From contig CALFYG010000202.1 of assembly GCA_937952095.1 (NCBI GenBank), positions 1 to 35,927 on the forward strand: a stretch of DNA of 35,927 nt. The letters run 5' to 3'. Below are positions 16,918-24,960 of this stretch, one piece after another. Every line of letters starts with the position of its first letter. Position 1 is the first letter of the stretch. Below the pieces are notes generated by a model. The model was given only the letters and a program-made list of their open reading frames with translations. It was not told the DNA's origin and did no database searches. This DNA comes from an uncultured Micrococcales bacterium. GTDB lineage: Bacteria > Actinomycetota > Actinomycetes > S36-B12 > UBA10799. The translations under genes and the position numbers were made by a program.

Positions 16918-19521
16918 TCACTGCCACTGTGAGTACATGGCGGTGGTCATTTCCAGCGGGTCGAGACCCCGCACCGACTCCGCCACGCCCGCTCCCTCCG
17001 GCGATCCGGTGTAGAGCAGTTCCCCGCGCGAGACGTATCTGAACCACTGGGCTGCGAAGGCGGCGGCACCTGCCTTGTTCACCCCGAACGCGTCCGGCAC
17101 TGCATGCCACATGACCGCACGCCGAGCCACCCGACGGGAGATCACGTAGCGAGGGAAGTCCACAGGACTGAGGATCTGCTCGACGGCCGCGGCGAACATC
17201 GTCGACTGCTCCGCACTCACCTCGTGCAGGCGCACGGACCACTGCCCGGTCTCATCCGGATCGACCCGGACCTGCTCGGCGAGCCCTTCGGAGATGCTGT
17301 CCGCGACCGCCCGGCCGAAGGCCATGAGCATGCCGTCGTCGCCGAGCCGGGCAGCGATGCGCGACGCGCGCACGCGACCCACGGTCGCCTCGGCCAGCCA
17401 ACCGAGACCGGCTCCGGCCACCACCAGCGCCGCGGTCCCGGCCGTCGGCGCACCGGCCACTGCAGCCGCGGTACCGCCACCCACCGCACCCACGACGCCC
17501 GCGACCCACGGCCACCCTCCCGGGGTCCGCACCGCCACCTCCGGCACACCGATCGCCCGCGCCGTGCGTACCCTGACCGCCACCTCGACCGTGTCGCGGT
17601 AGGGGGTTCCGATCTGCCAGTTGCGACGGCTGTCCTCGAGCCTGCCGGCGGCAGCGAGTCCATCGGCGTTGATCGCGTCCCGGATCTCGGCCGGCGGCGG
17701 CCCGAAAGGTGTGCAGCGGTCGTCGAGGTGCTCGACCCCGGCGATGATCCGCCCCTCGTCGTCGGGGGCGAGGTAGCCACGGTGTTTGTTGACCAGTCGC
17801 CGGTAATCGAGGTCCCCGCGCGGGTGGGTGTCATCGACGGCGGCCACGGACCAGATATGTGCGAGTTTGTCCGGTCGCTGCGGATCACGGCGGATCGCTC
17901 TTCCCCTGATCTGTACGACCGCCGTCGACGTCGTCGCCGCGGTGAGGTCGATGACCACGTTCGCCGCCGGTGCATCCCAACCCTCGCCGAGCAGTCCCCG
18001 GGTTCCGACCAGGACGTCGATTCGGCCGCTCTGGAAGGCGTCGGTCAGGTAAGGGACCCATTCCCTGGGCCCGGAGAAACCTTCCATGCGGCATAGACCG
18101 TCATCGCGGGTCACCACGGTGGTGTGCCCGGTGGTCAGATCGGCAAGAACCTCCCCGGTGCCACCGACCGAAGAACCCGTCATCAGGACGACCCGCAGCC
18201 CGGGGTTCGCTCGCTGCACCTCCGTGAGCGCCTCCCATGCCGACCCGGCGTGGCGTGCCAGCACGGTACGCAGATCCGCCGACGGGGTCGCGCCGACGTT
18301 CTCGAAGTCGGTCAGAACGATCGCCCGCAGGTCCTCCCCGCGCACCAGGTACTCCTGGGAGATCAGAAATCCCGCAGCCACCGACTTGGCCGCGCTGCGG
18401 GCGAGCACCCGATCCACCGGCGACTGGCCACGACGGGCGCCATTGCGCGTCAGCGTCCAGCCGACCGATGACATACCCGCCCGCAGCTGCTCCCATGCCG
18501 GGGACGGCGGGTCGGTGAGCAGCGCGCTGCGGCCGTAGTCGGCGAGGATCGCCGCCCAGTCCTGAGCATCCATGGGTTGCCTGTGCTCATCGCGCACCCG
18601 GGCGCCCTCCGGCAGGTCCACCAGACCGTTGTGCGACCCGCGGACCAACGCCCGCGCGAGTTCCGGGCGGGTGCGCTCGATGTGGCTCCAGGACACGCCC
18701 TCGTGCCGGACCCACGTCACGTCCAAGTACTCGAGCAGGCCCGGCTGTGCGAATCCATCGGCCGTGACCGAGGCGATCAACTCGCGCCAGTGCAGAGCCG
18801 ATTGCGCCAGGTACTCCTGCTCACCGGGAGTCGGGGCGACGAACCAGGCGAACTCCCGGTAGGGCGCCAACACCGCATCGCGCACCAGCGCCGGAGTACT
18901 CACCGCGTAGAGGACCGGGCCGAACAAGCCATCGACGAGGTCGGCCTCCGCCGGCGACAACGAGTCGCGCGGTGTCGCCGTCAGCGCGACCACCACCGGT
19001 CCGTCCGCGCGCCCCGAGTGCGCCTCGTCGAGGACCTCGGACAGCAACTGACCCCAGGTCGCGGCCAAGTGGTGCGCCTCGTCCAACACGAGTGTGAACG
19101 GCTCGGCGCCGTGCAGCGCGTCGATGATCTCCCTGGCGTTCGGATGCAGCCGCGCGATCGGTGAGGCCTCGGAGTCCACCTCATCGTCGAATGTGGCCAG
19201 CGCCTGATAGGTGAGCACCGTGACGTCGGCGGACAAGGACCGGTCGTCGCCGACCGTCACACCGCCGGCGGAGGTCCACAGTCGCAGCCACTGGTCCTGG
19301 ATGGCCGTGTTGGGCACCAGGACGAGGGCTTTGCGGCGCAGGCGTTGCGCCAGGACCGCACCCAGCAGCGTCTTGCCGGCCCCCGGCGGGAGCACGAAGT
19401 GGAAGCGACCGGCGTCGGGCTGGGCGTCGAAGACCTCGACACAGGCCGCTTGGTGGGCGCGCAGCGGCGGGAAGCGCGCAGTTGCGAGTCGGACATCGTC
19501 CACGGGGATCAAGCGTGGCAC
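16918..19521 (-). CDS. SF2 DEAD/DEAH-box helicase with C-terminal membrane hairpin
   Basis: A protein of 867 residues. The N-terminal helicase lobe shows the Q-like FPPLRAHQ, Walker A PPGAGKT (about residues 45-51), DEAH in LVLDEAHHLA and motif III TATP. The second lobe has DVLVGTRGLLGEGWDAPAANVVIDL and motif VI QIRGRAIRRDP. This resembles the SSL2/type-III-restriction helicase group. Unusually, residues about 670-715 form a glycine/alanine-rich hydrophobic hairpin (WVAGVVGAVGGGTAAAVAGA, then ALVVAGAGLGWLAEA), followed by about 150 residues of unknown fold. The role is unclear; membrane-associated nucleic-acid remodelling or defence is possible. The GTG start is 29 bp from the divergent murT start. 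Confidence 0.85.
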   Translation of the reverse strand: MPRLIPVDDVRLATARFPPLRAHQAACVEVFDAQPDAGRFHFVLPPGAGKTLLGAVLAQRLRRKALVLVPNTAIQDQWLRLWTSAGGVTVGDDRSLSADVTVLTYQALATFDDEVDSEASPIARLHPNAREIIDALHGAEPFTLVLDEAHHLAATWGQLLSEVLDEAHSGRADGPVVVALTATPRDSLSPAEADLVDGLFGPVLYAVSTPALVRDAVLAPYREFAWFVAPTPGEQEYLAQSALHWRELIASVTADGFAQPGLLEYLDVTWVRHEGVSWSHIERTRPELARALVRGSHNGLVDLPEGARVRDEHRQPMDAQDWAAILADYGRSALLTDPPSPAWEQLRAGMSSVGWTLTRNGARRGQSPVDRVLARSAAKSVAAGFLISQEYLVRGEDLRAIVLTDFENVGATPSADLRTVLARHAGSAWEALTEVQRANPGLRVVLMTGSSVGGTGEVLADLTTGHTTVVTRDDGLCRMEGFSGPREWVPYLTDAFQSGRIDVLVGTRGLLGEGWDAPAANVVIDLTAATTSTAVVQIRGRAIRRDPQRPDKLAHIWSVAAVDDTHPRGDLDYRRLVNKHRGYLAPDDEGRIIAGVEHLDDRCTPFGPPPAEIRDAINADGLAAAGRLEDSRRNWQIGTPYRDTVEVAVRVRTARAIGVPEVAVRTPGGWPWVAGVVGAVGGGTAAAVAGAPTAGTAALVVAGAGLGWLAEATVGRVRASRIAARLGDDGMLMAFGRAVADSISEGLAEQVRVDPDETGQWSVRLHEVSAEQSTMFAAAVEQILSPVDFPRYVISRRVARRAVMWHAVPDAFGVNKAGAAAFAAQWFRYVSRGELLYTGSPEGAGVAESVRGLDPLEMTTAMYSQWQ

Positions 19522-19537
19522 AAGTCCGCGCTACGCG

Positions 19538-19543
19538 TAGAGT
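19538..19543 (+). promoter_or_regulatory. -10 box, leaderless promoter of murT
   Basis: TAGAGT ends 7 nt before the GTG at 19551. It lies within the 29-bp divergent gap and overlaps the palindrome CTACGCGTAG (19531-19540). Confidence 0.55.
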
Positions 19544-19550
19544 CGCTGAT

Positions 19551-20807
19551 GTGACAGTGCCTGCTCGAACCCGCGCTGCTGCCCGGTTGGGTCTGTTGAC
19601 CTCCTCCCTGTCCCGACGCATGGGCCGGGGCGAAGGGATGGTCATCGGCGGCCGGGTGATCCTGCGACTGGCCCCGGACGCGATCAGCGACCTCGCCCGC
19701 GGGCGGGTGGCCGCCCTCGTCAGCGCCACGAACGGCAAGACCTCCACGACCCGCTTGCTCGCCACCGCCGTCGAGCAGGCCGGACCGGTCATCAGCCAGC
19801 ACACCGGCGCGAACATGACGTCCGGGGTCGCGGTCACGCTGGCCAGTGGCGACCCGGACGCAACAGCCGTCCTGGAGGTGGACGAGGCCTACCTTCCGGC
19901 GATCTTCGCTGCGACACAGCCCCGCGTCGTCCTGCTGGGCAATCTGAGCAGGGACCAACTCGACCGCATGAACGAAGTGGCCATGGTCGCCCGGCGGTGG
20001 CGCGACATGCTCGGGGACGCTGCGCAGACCACTGTGGTGGCCAATGCCGACGATCCATCCATCGTCTGGGCCGCCCGCCACGCCCCGCACGTGATCTGGG
20101 TGGCCGCGGGTCAGGTCTGGACGGCTGACTCGGCCGTCTGTCTCGACTGCGGCGCGCTGCTGCGGCGCGACGGACGGTCCTGGGGCTGCCCCAACTGCGG
20201 TTTCGCACGCCCGGAACCGGAGTGGACACTCGAGTGGTCCGAGGACCACGGCATCGTGCACGGTCCGGATGGCCAGCGCCACGAACTCCACCTGCAACTG
20301 CCCGGCCGGTTCAACGCCGCCAACGGCGCCCTGGCGCTGGTCGCCACCGCGGCGCTCGGACTCGACCCGGCGGAGTCGGCCCGGCGGATGGCCACTGTCG
20401 AGTCCGTGTCCGGTCGGTACGCGGTCATCACTGTCGGGGAACTGACCATCCGTCTACTGCTGGCGAAGAACCCTGCGGGCTGGTCCGAACTCGTGGACGT
20501 GATGCCTCCCGCCCCCACTCCCGTGATCGTCACCATCAACAGCAACGCCGCCGACGGCCGCGACCCTTCCTGGCTGTGGGACGTGCCCTTCGAACGCCTG
20601 CGCGGACGCACCGTCGTGGCCACCGGTGATCGCCGCCGGGACCTCGCAGTCCGTCTGCTGCACGCCGGAGTGGACCACGTGGTCATCGAGGACCCGTACG
20701 CGCCCGGCGCACCCCTGCCGGCGGGCATGCGAGAACTCGACGTCGTCGACTGTGCGGCGACCTACACGGCCTTCCACCACCTGCGCACCTCCGGGGAACA
20801 GTCATGA
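19551..20807 (+). CDS. murT: Lipid II isoglutaminyl synthase, Mur-ligase subunit MurT
   Basis: A protein of 418 residues. It has a Mur-ligase central domain with the ATP loop SATNGKTSTTRLLATAVEQA (near residue 60) and NLSRDQLDRMNE. A four-cysteine zinc ribbon typical of MurT is present (Cys197, Cys200, Cys213, Cys216 in CLDCG and CPNCG). The DUF1727 C-terminal domain contains RLLLAKNPAGWSELVD and WLWDVPFERLRG, with the conserved Asp344. With GatD it amidates the alpha-carboxyl of D-Glu in the lipid II stem peptide, using glutamine and ATP at the cytosolic membrane face. The GTG start at 19551 matches a leaderless -10. It overlaps gatD by 4 bases (ATGA). Confidence 0.95.
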   Translation: MTVPARTRAAARLGLLTSSLSRRMGRGEGMVIGGRVILRLAPDAISDLARGRVAALVSATNGKTSTTRLLATAVEQAGPVISQHTGANMTSGVAVTLASGDPDATAVLEVDEAYLPAIFAATQPRVVLLGNLSRDQLDRMNEVAMVARRWRDMLGDAAQTTVVANADDPSIVWAARHAPHVIWVAAGQVWTADSAVCLDCGALLRRDGRSWGCPNCGFARPEPEWTLEWSEDHGIVHGPDGQRHELHLQLPGRFNAANGALALVATAALGLDPAESARRMATVESVSGRYAVITVGELTIRLLLAKNPAGWSELVDVMPPAPTPVIVTINSNAADGRDPSWLWDVPFERLRGRTVVATGDRRRDLAVRLLHAGVDHVVIEDPYAPGAPLPAGMRELDVVDCAATYTAFHHLRTSGEQS

Positions 20808-21502
20808 GCATCAGCCTGGTGTCGATCTACCCCACGCTCCTGGGTACCTACGGGGACGGCGGCAACGTGATGGCGTTGCAGCACAGGGCCCGGTTGCACG
20901 GCCTCGATCTGGAGGTCGTGCAGGTGGATCCCGGGGACCCGGTCCCCGAGTCCGCCGACCTCTACGTGCTCGGTGGCGGTGAGGACAGCGCCCAGACGGC
21001 TGCGGCAACCGCACTTCGCACCGATGGGGCACTCAAGCGCGCCGCGGACAACGGCGCGGCGGTTCTCGCGATCTGTGCGGGCTACCAGTTGCTCGGCGAG
21101 TACTTCCCGGACGCCACCAGCACCCCGACACCCGGGCTCGGGATCCTCGACGTGCGCACCGATCGCCTGCCGAAGCGCGCGGTCGGAGAACTCGCGGCGA
21201 CCGCGAAGGCCCCTCTGGATCAGATCCTCACCGGTTACGAGAACCATGCCGGGGCCACACACCTCGGTGCCGACGCGACGCCGCTGGGCGCCGTGCGCAG
21301 CGGCGTCGGCAACGGGGACGGCTCAGAGGGCGCCACCAGCGGGCACGTCATCGGGACCTACCTGCACGGGCCGTGCCTGGCCCGCAACCCGCAGATCGCT
21401 GATCTCCTGCTCGGCTGGGCGACCGGGACCGAACTCCCCTTCATCGAGGAGCCGGAAGTGACGCAGTTGCGCGAAGAGCGCCTGCGCACAGTCCTCGGCT
21501 GA
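20804..21502 (+). CDS. gatD: Lipid II isoglutaminyl synthase, glutaminase subunit GatD
   Basis: A class I glutamine amidotransferase-like protein of 232 residues. The nucleophile Cys91 lies in AICAGYQLLGEYF and the catalytic His188 in YLHGPCLARNP; GatD-type enzymes use this Cys/His pair. The N-terminus SISLVSIYPTLLGTYGDGGN is characteristic. It supplies ammonia from glutamine to MurT. It is coupled to murT by an ATGA overlap. Its TGA stop is directly followed by the convergent TCA of the thioredoxin-like gene, with no base between. Confidence 0.95.
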   Translation: MSISLVSIYPTLLGTYGDGGNVMALQHRARLHGLDLEVVQVDPGDPVPESADLYVLGGGEDSAQTAAATALRTDGALKRAADNGAAVLAICAGYQLLGEYFPDATSTPTPGLGILDVRTDRLPKRAVGELAATAKAPLDQILTGYENHAGATHLGADATPLGAVRSGVGNGDGSEGATSGHVIGTYLHGPCLARNPQIADLLLGWATGTELPFIEEPEVTQLREERLRTVLG

Positions 21503-22426
21503 TCAGAACAGGGCGTTGGCCAACTTGGTGCGCGCTGCGATCACTGCCGGATCCCCGTCCCCGACGAGGGCGAAGAGGTCCAGAACTGCGTCCCGTGCAG
21601 CAGCCTTCTCATCGCCGCTCGTGGCGCGCACCACTGCCAACAGCCGGTCGAACGCCGCCTCCGGCGAACCGCCGGCCACCTCGAGGTCAGCGGCCACCTT
21701 GGCCTTCGCCAGGTCGAGGGGGTCGGCATCCGCCTGCGCTATCGCGGCCGCGGGATCGACCCCTTCGGTGCGCCTGACCAGAGACACCTGGGCGATGGCC
21801 GCCTCCGCCTGCTCGGCGTCGACCTCCTTGAGCTGCTCATACAGCGAGATCGCCTCATCCCAGTCACCGGCCTCCACCGCATCTGCGGCACGGTCCCACC
21901 GACTGTCCTCCTCCTGCGCCACAGCGGGTTCGGCGTCCGGAGGCGCTGCCACGGAGCCGGCGATGCCGGCTTCCCCGGCCACACGCAGCAACTCCTCGAT
22001 GTACTGCCGGACCTGCGGCTCCGGCAGGGCACCCTGGAACAACGGCAGTACCTGACCGCCGATGACGGCGACGACCGTGGGGATGGACTGGACCCGGAAG
22101 GCCGCCGCGATCTGCTGTTCAGCATCCACGTCCACCTTCGCGAGGATCCAGCGACCGCCGTACTCGACGGCCAACTTCTCCAGCACCGGGCTCAGTTGCT
22201 TGCACGGGCCGCACCAGGAGGCCCATAGATCCACCACCACGGGCACCATCTGGGACATCCCGATGACGTCGGCCTCGAAACTGGCCTCTGTGACGTCGAT
22301 GATCACCGTGGAGGCTGTGGGGTCGTCCTTGCGCGCGGCGGCCTGTTCCTGGGCCTGCCGGGCGGCCGCCACCGCTGCGAGATCGACCGCTCCGCGCAGG
22401 AGATTGGGGTTCGGCTGTGTCGTCAT
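21503..22426 (-). CDS. Thioredoxin-domain co-chaperone, YbbN/CnoX-like
   Basis: A protein of 307 residues. A thioredoxin fold spans residues 40-145 with the redox motif WASWCGPCKQLSP (Cys about 71 and 74) and the cis-Pro loop QSIPTVV. A helical TPR-like C-terminal half follows (DRAADAVEAGDWDEAISLYEQLKE, AEAAIAQVSL). This matches YbbN-type proteins, which protect substrates and hand them to chaperones. The cytosolic location is supported by the lack of a signal peptide. The chosen ATG at 22426 follows GAGAAT by 6 nt, a weak leaderless-type arrangement; an ATG at 22444 is an alternative. It is convergent with gatD. Confidence 0.9.
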   Translation of the reverse strand: MTTQPNPNLLRGAVDLAAVAAARQAQEQAAARKDDPTASTVIIDVTEASFEADVIGMSQMVPVVVDLWASWCGPCKQLSPVLEKLAVEYGGRWILAKVDVDAEQQIAAAFRVQSIPTVVAVIGGQVLPLFQGALPEPQVRQYIEELLRVAGEAGIAGSVAAPPDAEPAVAQEEDSRWDRAADAVEAGDWDEAISLYEQLKEVDAEQAEAAIAQVSLVRRTEGVDPAAAIAQADADPLDLAKAKVAADLEVAGGSPEAAFDRLLAVVRATSGDEKAAARDAVLDLFALVGDGDPAVIAARTKLANALF

Positions 22427-22534
22427 GCCGCCATTCTCACGCATGCCGCGGTGGCGAGCCTCACACGGCTGCACGGACCCTGGCCCGTGGACCCAGCATC
22501 CTCCGTTCGGACGACGCGCGGGCGCCACGAATAG

Positions 22535-22569
22535 CTACGGTGTCTATTGACCCGGGAGCGACACTGTAG
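22535..22569. promoter_or_regulatory. Candidate operator: dyad upstream of tetR
   Basis: CTACGGTGTC (22535-22544) and GACACTGTAG (22560-22569) form a 10-bp inverted repeat with one mismatch around a 15-nt spacer that contains TTGACC. It lies about 65 nt before the TetR start, in the gap facing the thioredoxin-like gene, and is a plausible autoregulatory site. Confidence 0.4.
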
Positions 22570-22582
22570 AAAGATCAACTCC

Positions 22583-22603
22583 TGGGGGTGGACAAGGCCC
22601 CCA
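22583..22603. repeat. Short G/C inverted repeat upstream of tetR
   Basis: TGGGGG and CCCCCA (6-bp arms, 9-nt loop) lie 17 nt before the tetR -10 box. It could be a second regulator site or a hairpin. Confidence 0.35.
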
Positions 22604-22619
22604 AAGCGATCAACAAGGG

Positions 22620-22625
22620 TAGGAT
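22620..22625 (+). promoter_or_regulatory. -10 box, leaderless promoter of the TetR gene
   Basis: TAGGAT ends 8 nt before the ATG at 22634. No Shine-Dalgarno is visible. Confidence 0.5.
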
Positions 22626-22633
22626 TCACGCCA

Positions 22634-23206
22634 ATGGGTGAAAACGCCGCCAGGCCCGGCAGGCCTCGCGACCCGCAGGCGGACGCGGCGATCCTGCGTG
22701 CAGCCAGGGACCTGATGTCAGAGGGGGGCCTCGCGAACCTCACCGTCGAAGGCACTGCACAACGGGCCGGGGTGGCGAAGACCACCGTGTACCGGCGCTA
22801 CCCGACCAAACTTGCGCTCGCCGTCGCGGCTGTGGCAGCGCTGATCTCGCCGGAGGAGCCGCGCAGCACCACGCTCGAAGGCGCCATGAACACCGGCCTG
22901 GCGGCCTTCAGCGCGGATTTCGCGGGCGGCAACGGCCAGAGCGCTTTCCTGTCGGTCGCGGCCGCGGCCTCAGGCGACGGCGACGCCCACGAGATGTTCA
23001 CTGCACAAGTGCTCGAACCGATCGAGGATAAATTCCGTCGGAGTTTGGAACTGACCGGGGCGAGCCCGCCGTCATCGTCCTTCGCCTTCGACGTGCTGCT
23101 CGGCACGATGATCCAGCGTCTGGTGATCCGGCAGTTGCCGCTCGACGACGACTTCGAGAGCCGGTTCCTGGCGCTCACACGCTACGTGACGGAATCCGAG
23201 GACTGA
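22634..23206 (+). CDS. TetR/AcrR family transcriptional regulator
   Basis: A protein of 190 residues. The N-terminal DNA-binding domain (residues 10-58) contains AILRAARDLMSEGGLANLTVE and the recognition helix region GVAKTTVYRRYPTKLAL. The ligand/dimer domain ends with LLGTMIQRLVIRQLPLDDDF, a TetR_C-type segment. It probably represses itself and possibly a neighbour; the inducer cannot be read from sequence. The start at 22634 follows a TAGGAT -10, and the GRPRDPQADAAIL segment is typical of TetR N-termini. It is convergent with the acyl-CoA mutase gene, 16 bp between stops. Confidence 0.93.
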   Translation: MGENAARPGRPRDPQADAAILRAARDLMSEGGLANLTVEGTAQRAGVAKTTVYRRYPTKLALAVAAVAALISPEEPRSTTLEGAMNTGLAAFSADFAGGNGQSAFLSVAAAASGDGDAHEMFTAQVLEPIEDKFRRSLELTGASPPSSSFAFDVLLGTMIQRLVIRQLPLDDDFESRFLALTRYVTESED

Positions 23207-23222
23207 TCCGTCGACCGAACCG

Positions 23223-24890
23223 TCAGATCCGGGCCGGTTCGGTGTACTCGCCCCACTCCTGACGCAGCACGTCGCACATCTCCCCCAGGGTCGCTTCCCG
23301 GCGCGACGCGTCGAGCATGGCAGGGATGAGGTTCTCGTCGGTGCGGGCACCGGCTCGCAGTGCGGCAAGACTGTGCGCGACTGCCTGCTCGTCGCGCTGT
23401 TGCTTTCGCTGCCCCAGCAACGCCACCTGATCGCGCTCCACTTCGTGGGAGATACGCAGGATCTCCAGAGGTGCCTCGATCGTGTCCGTGTGGACGGTGA
23501 CCCCGACCTGCTGCTTGTCGCCCTTCTCCAGCGCCCGCTGGTAAGCGAAGGCCGCGTCCGCGATCTCGCTGGTGAACCACCCGTCCTCGATGCCGCGCAA
23601 CAGACCGGACAGGATCGTGCCGTCACCCCCCATCTGCTCGATGTGGGCGAAGATCGCCTCCGCCTCCTGCTCCAAGCGATCGGTGAGCGCTTCGACGTAC
23701 CAGGATCCGCCGAGAGGGTCGGCGACGTTGACCACACCGGTCTCCTCCCCGATGACTTGCTGGGTGCGCAACGCGATCTCCGCGGCCTTCTCGCTCGGAA
23801 GGGCGAGGACCTCGTCGAGGGCGTTGGTGTGCAGCGAGTTCGTGCCCCCCAGGACGGCCGCCAGGGCCTCGATCGCCGTTCGCACCACGTTGTTGTCGGG
23901 CTGTTGGGCCGTCAAGGAGACACCCGCGGTCTGCGTGTGGAACCGCAGCCACTGCGCGCGTTCGGTCGTGGCGCCGTACCGGTCGCGCAACCAGCGCGCC
24001 CAGATCCGCCGGGCCGCCCGGAACTTGGCGATCTCCTCGAAGAAGTCGATGTGCGCGTCGAAGAAGAAGCTCAGACCCGGCGCGAAGCGGTCCACGTCCA
24101 GGCCCCTGGACAGCCCGAGTTCCACGTAGCCGAATCCGTCGGCGAGTGTGAAAGCCAATTCCTGCGCGGCCGTCGAGCCCGCCTCGCGGATGTGGTAGCC
24201 CGAGACACTCAGGGGCTTGTACCGGGGCATCTCAGCGTCGGTGTAGGCCATCAGATCCCCGATCAGGCGCAGATGCGGCTCTGGCGGGAAGATCCACTCC
24301 TTCTGGGCGATGTACTCCTTGAAGATGTCGGTCTGTAGCGTGCCGTCGAGCTGACCCGGCGCGAAGCCCTGCCGCTCGGCTGCCACGACATACATGCAGA
24401 AGATCGGCACGGCAGGCCCCGAGATGGTCATCGAGGTGGTGGTGTCACCCAGCGGGATCCCGTCGAAAAGCACGTCCATGTCCGCCGCCGAGTCGATGGC
24501 GACGCCACAATGACCGACCTCGCCGAGCGCCCGGGGGTCGTCGGAGTCCCGACCCATCAGGGTCGGCATGTCGAAGGCCACGCTCAGGCCGCCGCCACCG
24601 GCCGCCAAGAGCATCTTGTAGCGCTCGTTGGTCTGCTTCGCGTTCCCGAACCCTGCGAACTGCCGGATCGTCCAGGGCCGGCCCCGGTATCCGGTGGGGT
24701 AGAGACCCCGCGTGAACGGGTACTCACCGGGCCACCCGATCCGCTCGAAACCGGGCGTCGGCGCGCTCGGGGCATACAGCGGATCCACCTCCATGCCGCT
24801 GAGTGTGGTGAAGTCGGCGTCCCGCGTCCCCGCCTGCTCGTACCGCTCCTGCCAGCGCTTGCGACCCTCGGCGATCTGCTCGGCATCCAT
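23223..24890 (-). CDS. Acyl-CoA mutase large subunit (methylmalonyl-CoA mutase family, no B12 domain)
   Basis: A protein of 555 residues, the length of the separate substrate-binding subunit of two-subunit cobalamin-dependent acyl-CoA mutases. Family signatures: YPFTRGLYPTGYRGRPWTIR, GLSVAFDMPTLMGRDSDDP, VSGYHIREAGSTAAQELAFT, FHTQTAGVSLTAQQPDNNVV and GGTNSLHTNALDEVLALP. The Tyr of the TGYRGR loop and the Arg of PHLRLIGDL sit where methylmalonyl-CoA mutase binds the carboxylate, but I cannot settle methylmalonyl versus isobutyryl type. It rearranges acyl-CoA carbon skeletons by radical chemistry and needs a separate B12-binding small subunit, absent here. A TAGACT -10 lies 6 nt before the ATG. 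Confidence 0.92.
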   Translation of the reverse strand: MDAEQIAEGRKRWQERYEQAGTRDADFTTLSGMEVDPLYAPSAPTPGFERIGWPGEYPFTRGLYPTGYRGRPWTIRQFAGFGNAKQTNERYKMLLAAGGGGLSVAFDMPTLMGRDSDDPRALGEVGHCGVAIDSAADMDVLFDGIPLGDTTTSMTISGPAVPIFCMYVVAAERQGFAPGQLDGTLQTDIFKEYIAQKEWIFPPEPHLRLIGDLMAYTDAEMPRYKPLSVSGYHIREAGSTAAQELAFTLADGFGYVELGLSRGLDVDRFAPGLSFFFDAHIDFFEEIAKFRAARRIWARWLRDRYGATTERAQWLRFHTQTAGVSLTAQQPDNNVVRTAIEALAAVLGGTNSLHTNALDEVLALPSEKAAEIALRTQQVIGEETGVVNVADPLGGSWYVEALTDRLEQEAEAIFAHIEQMGGDGTILSGLLRGIEDGWFTSEIADAAFAYQRALEKGDKQQVGVTVHTDTIEAPLEILRISHEVERDQVALLGQRKQQRDEQAVAHSLAALRAGARTDENLIPAMLDASRREATLGEMCDVLRQEWGEYTEPARI

Positions 24891-24896
24891 GGTTGG

Positions 24897-24902
24897 AGTC
24901 TA
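24897..24902 (-). promoter_or_regulatory. -10 box, leaderless promoter of the acyl-CoA mutase
   Basis: TAGACT on the minus strand, 6 nt before the ATG at 24890. There is no Shine-Dalgarno. Confidence 0.5.
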
Positions 24903-24960
24903 TGCGCGCGCACCGAAACCACCACCAGATCATCCCGAGGACCGTGTAACCATAGGACGG

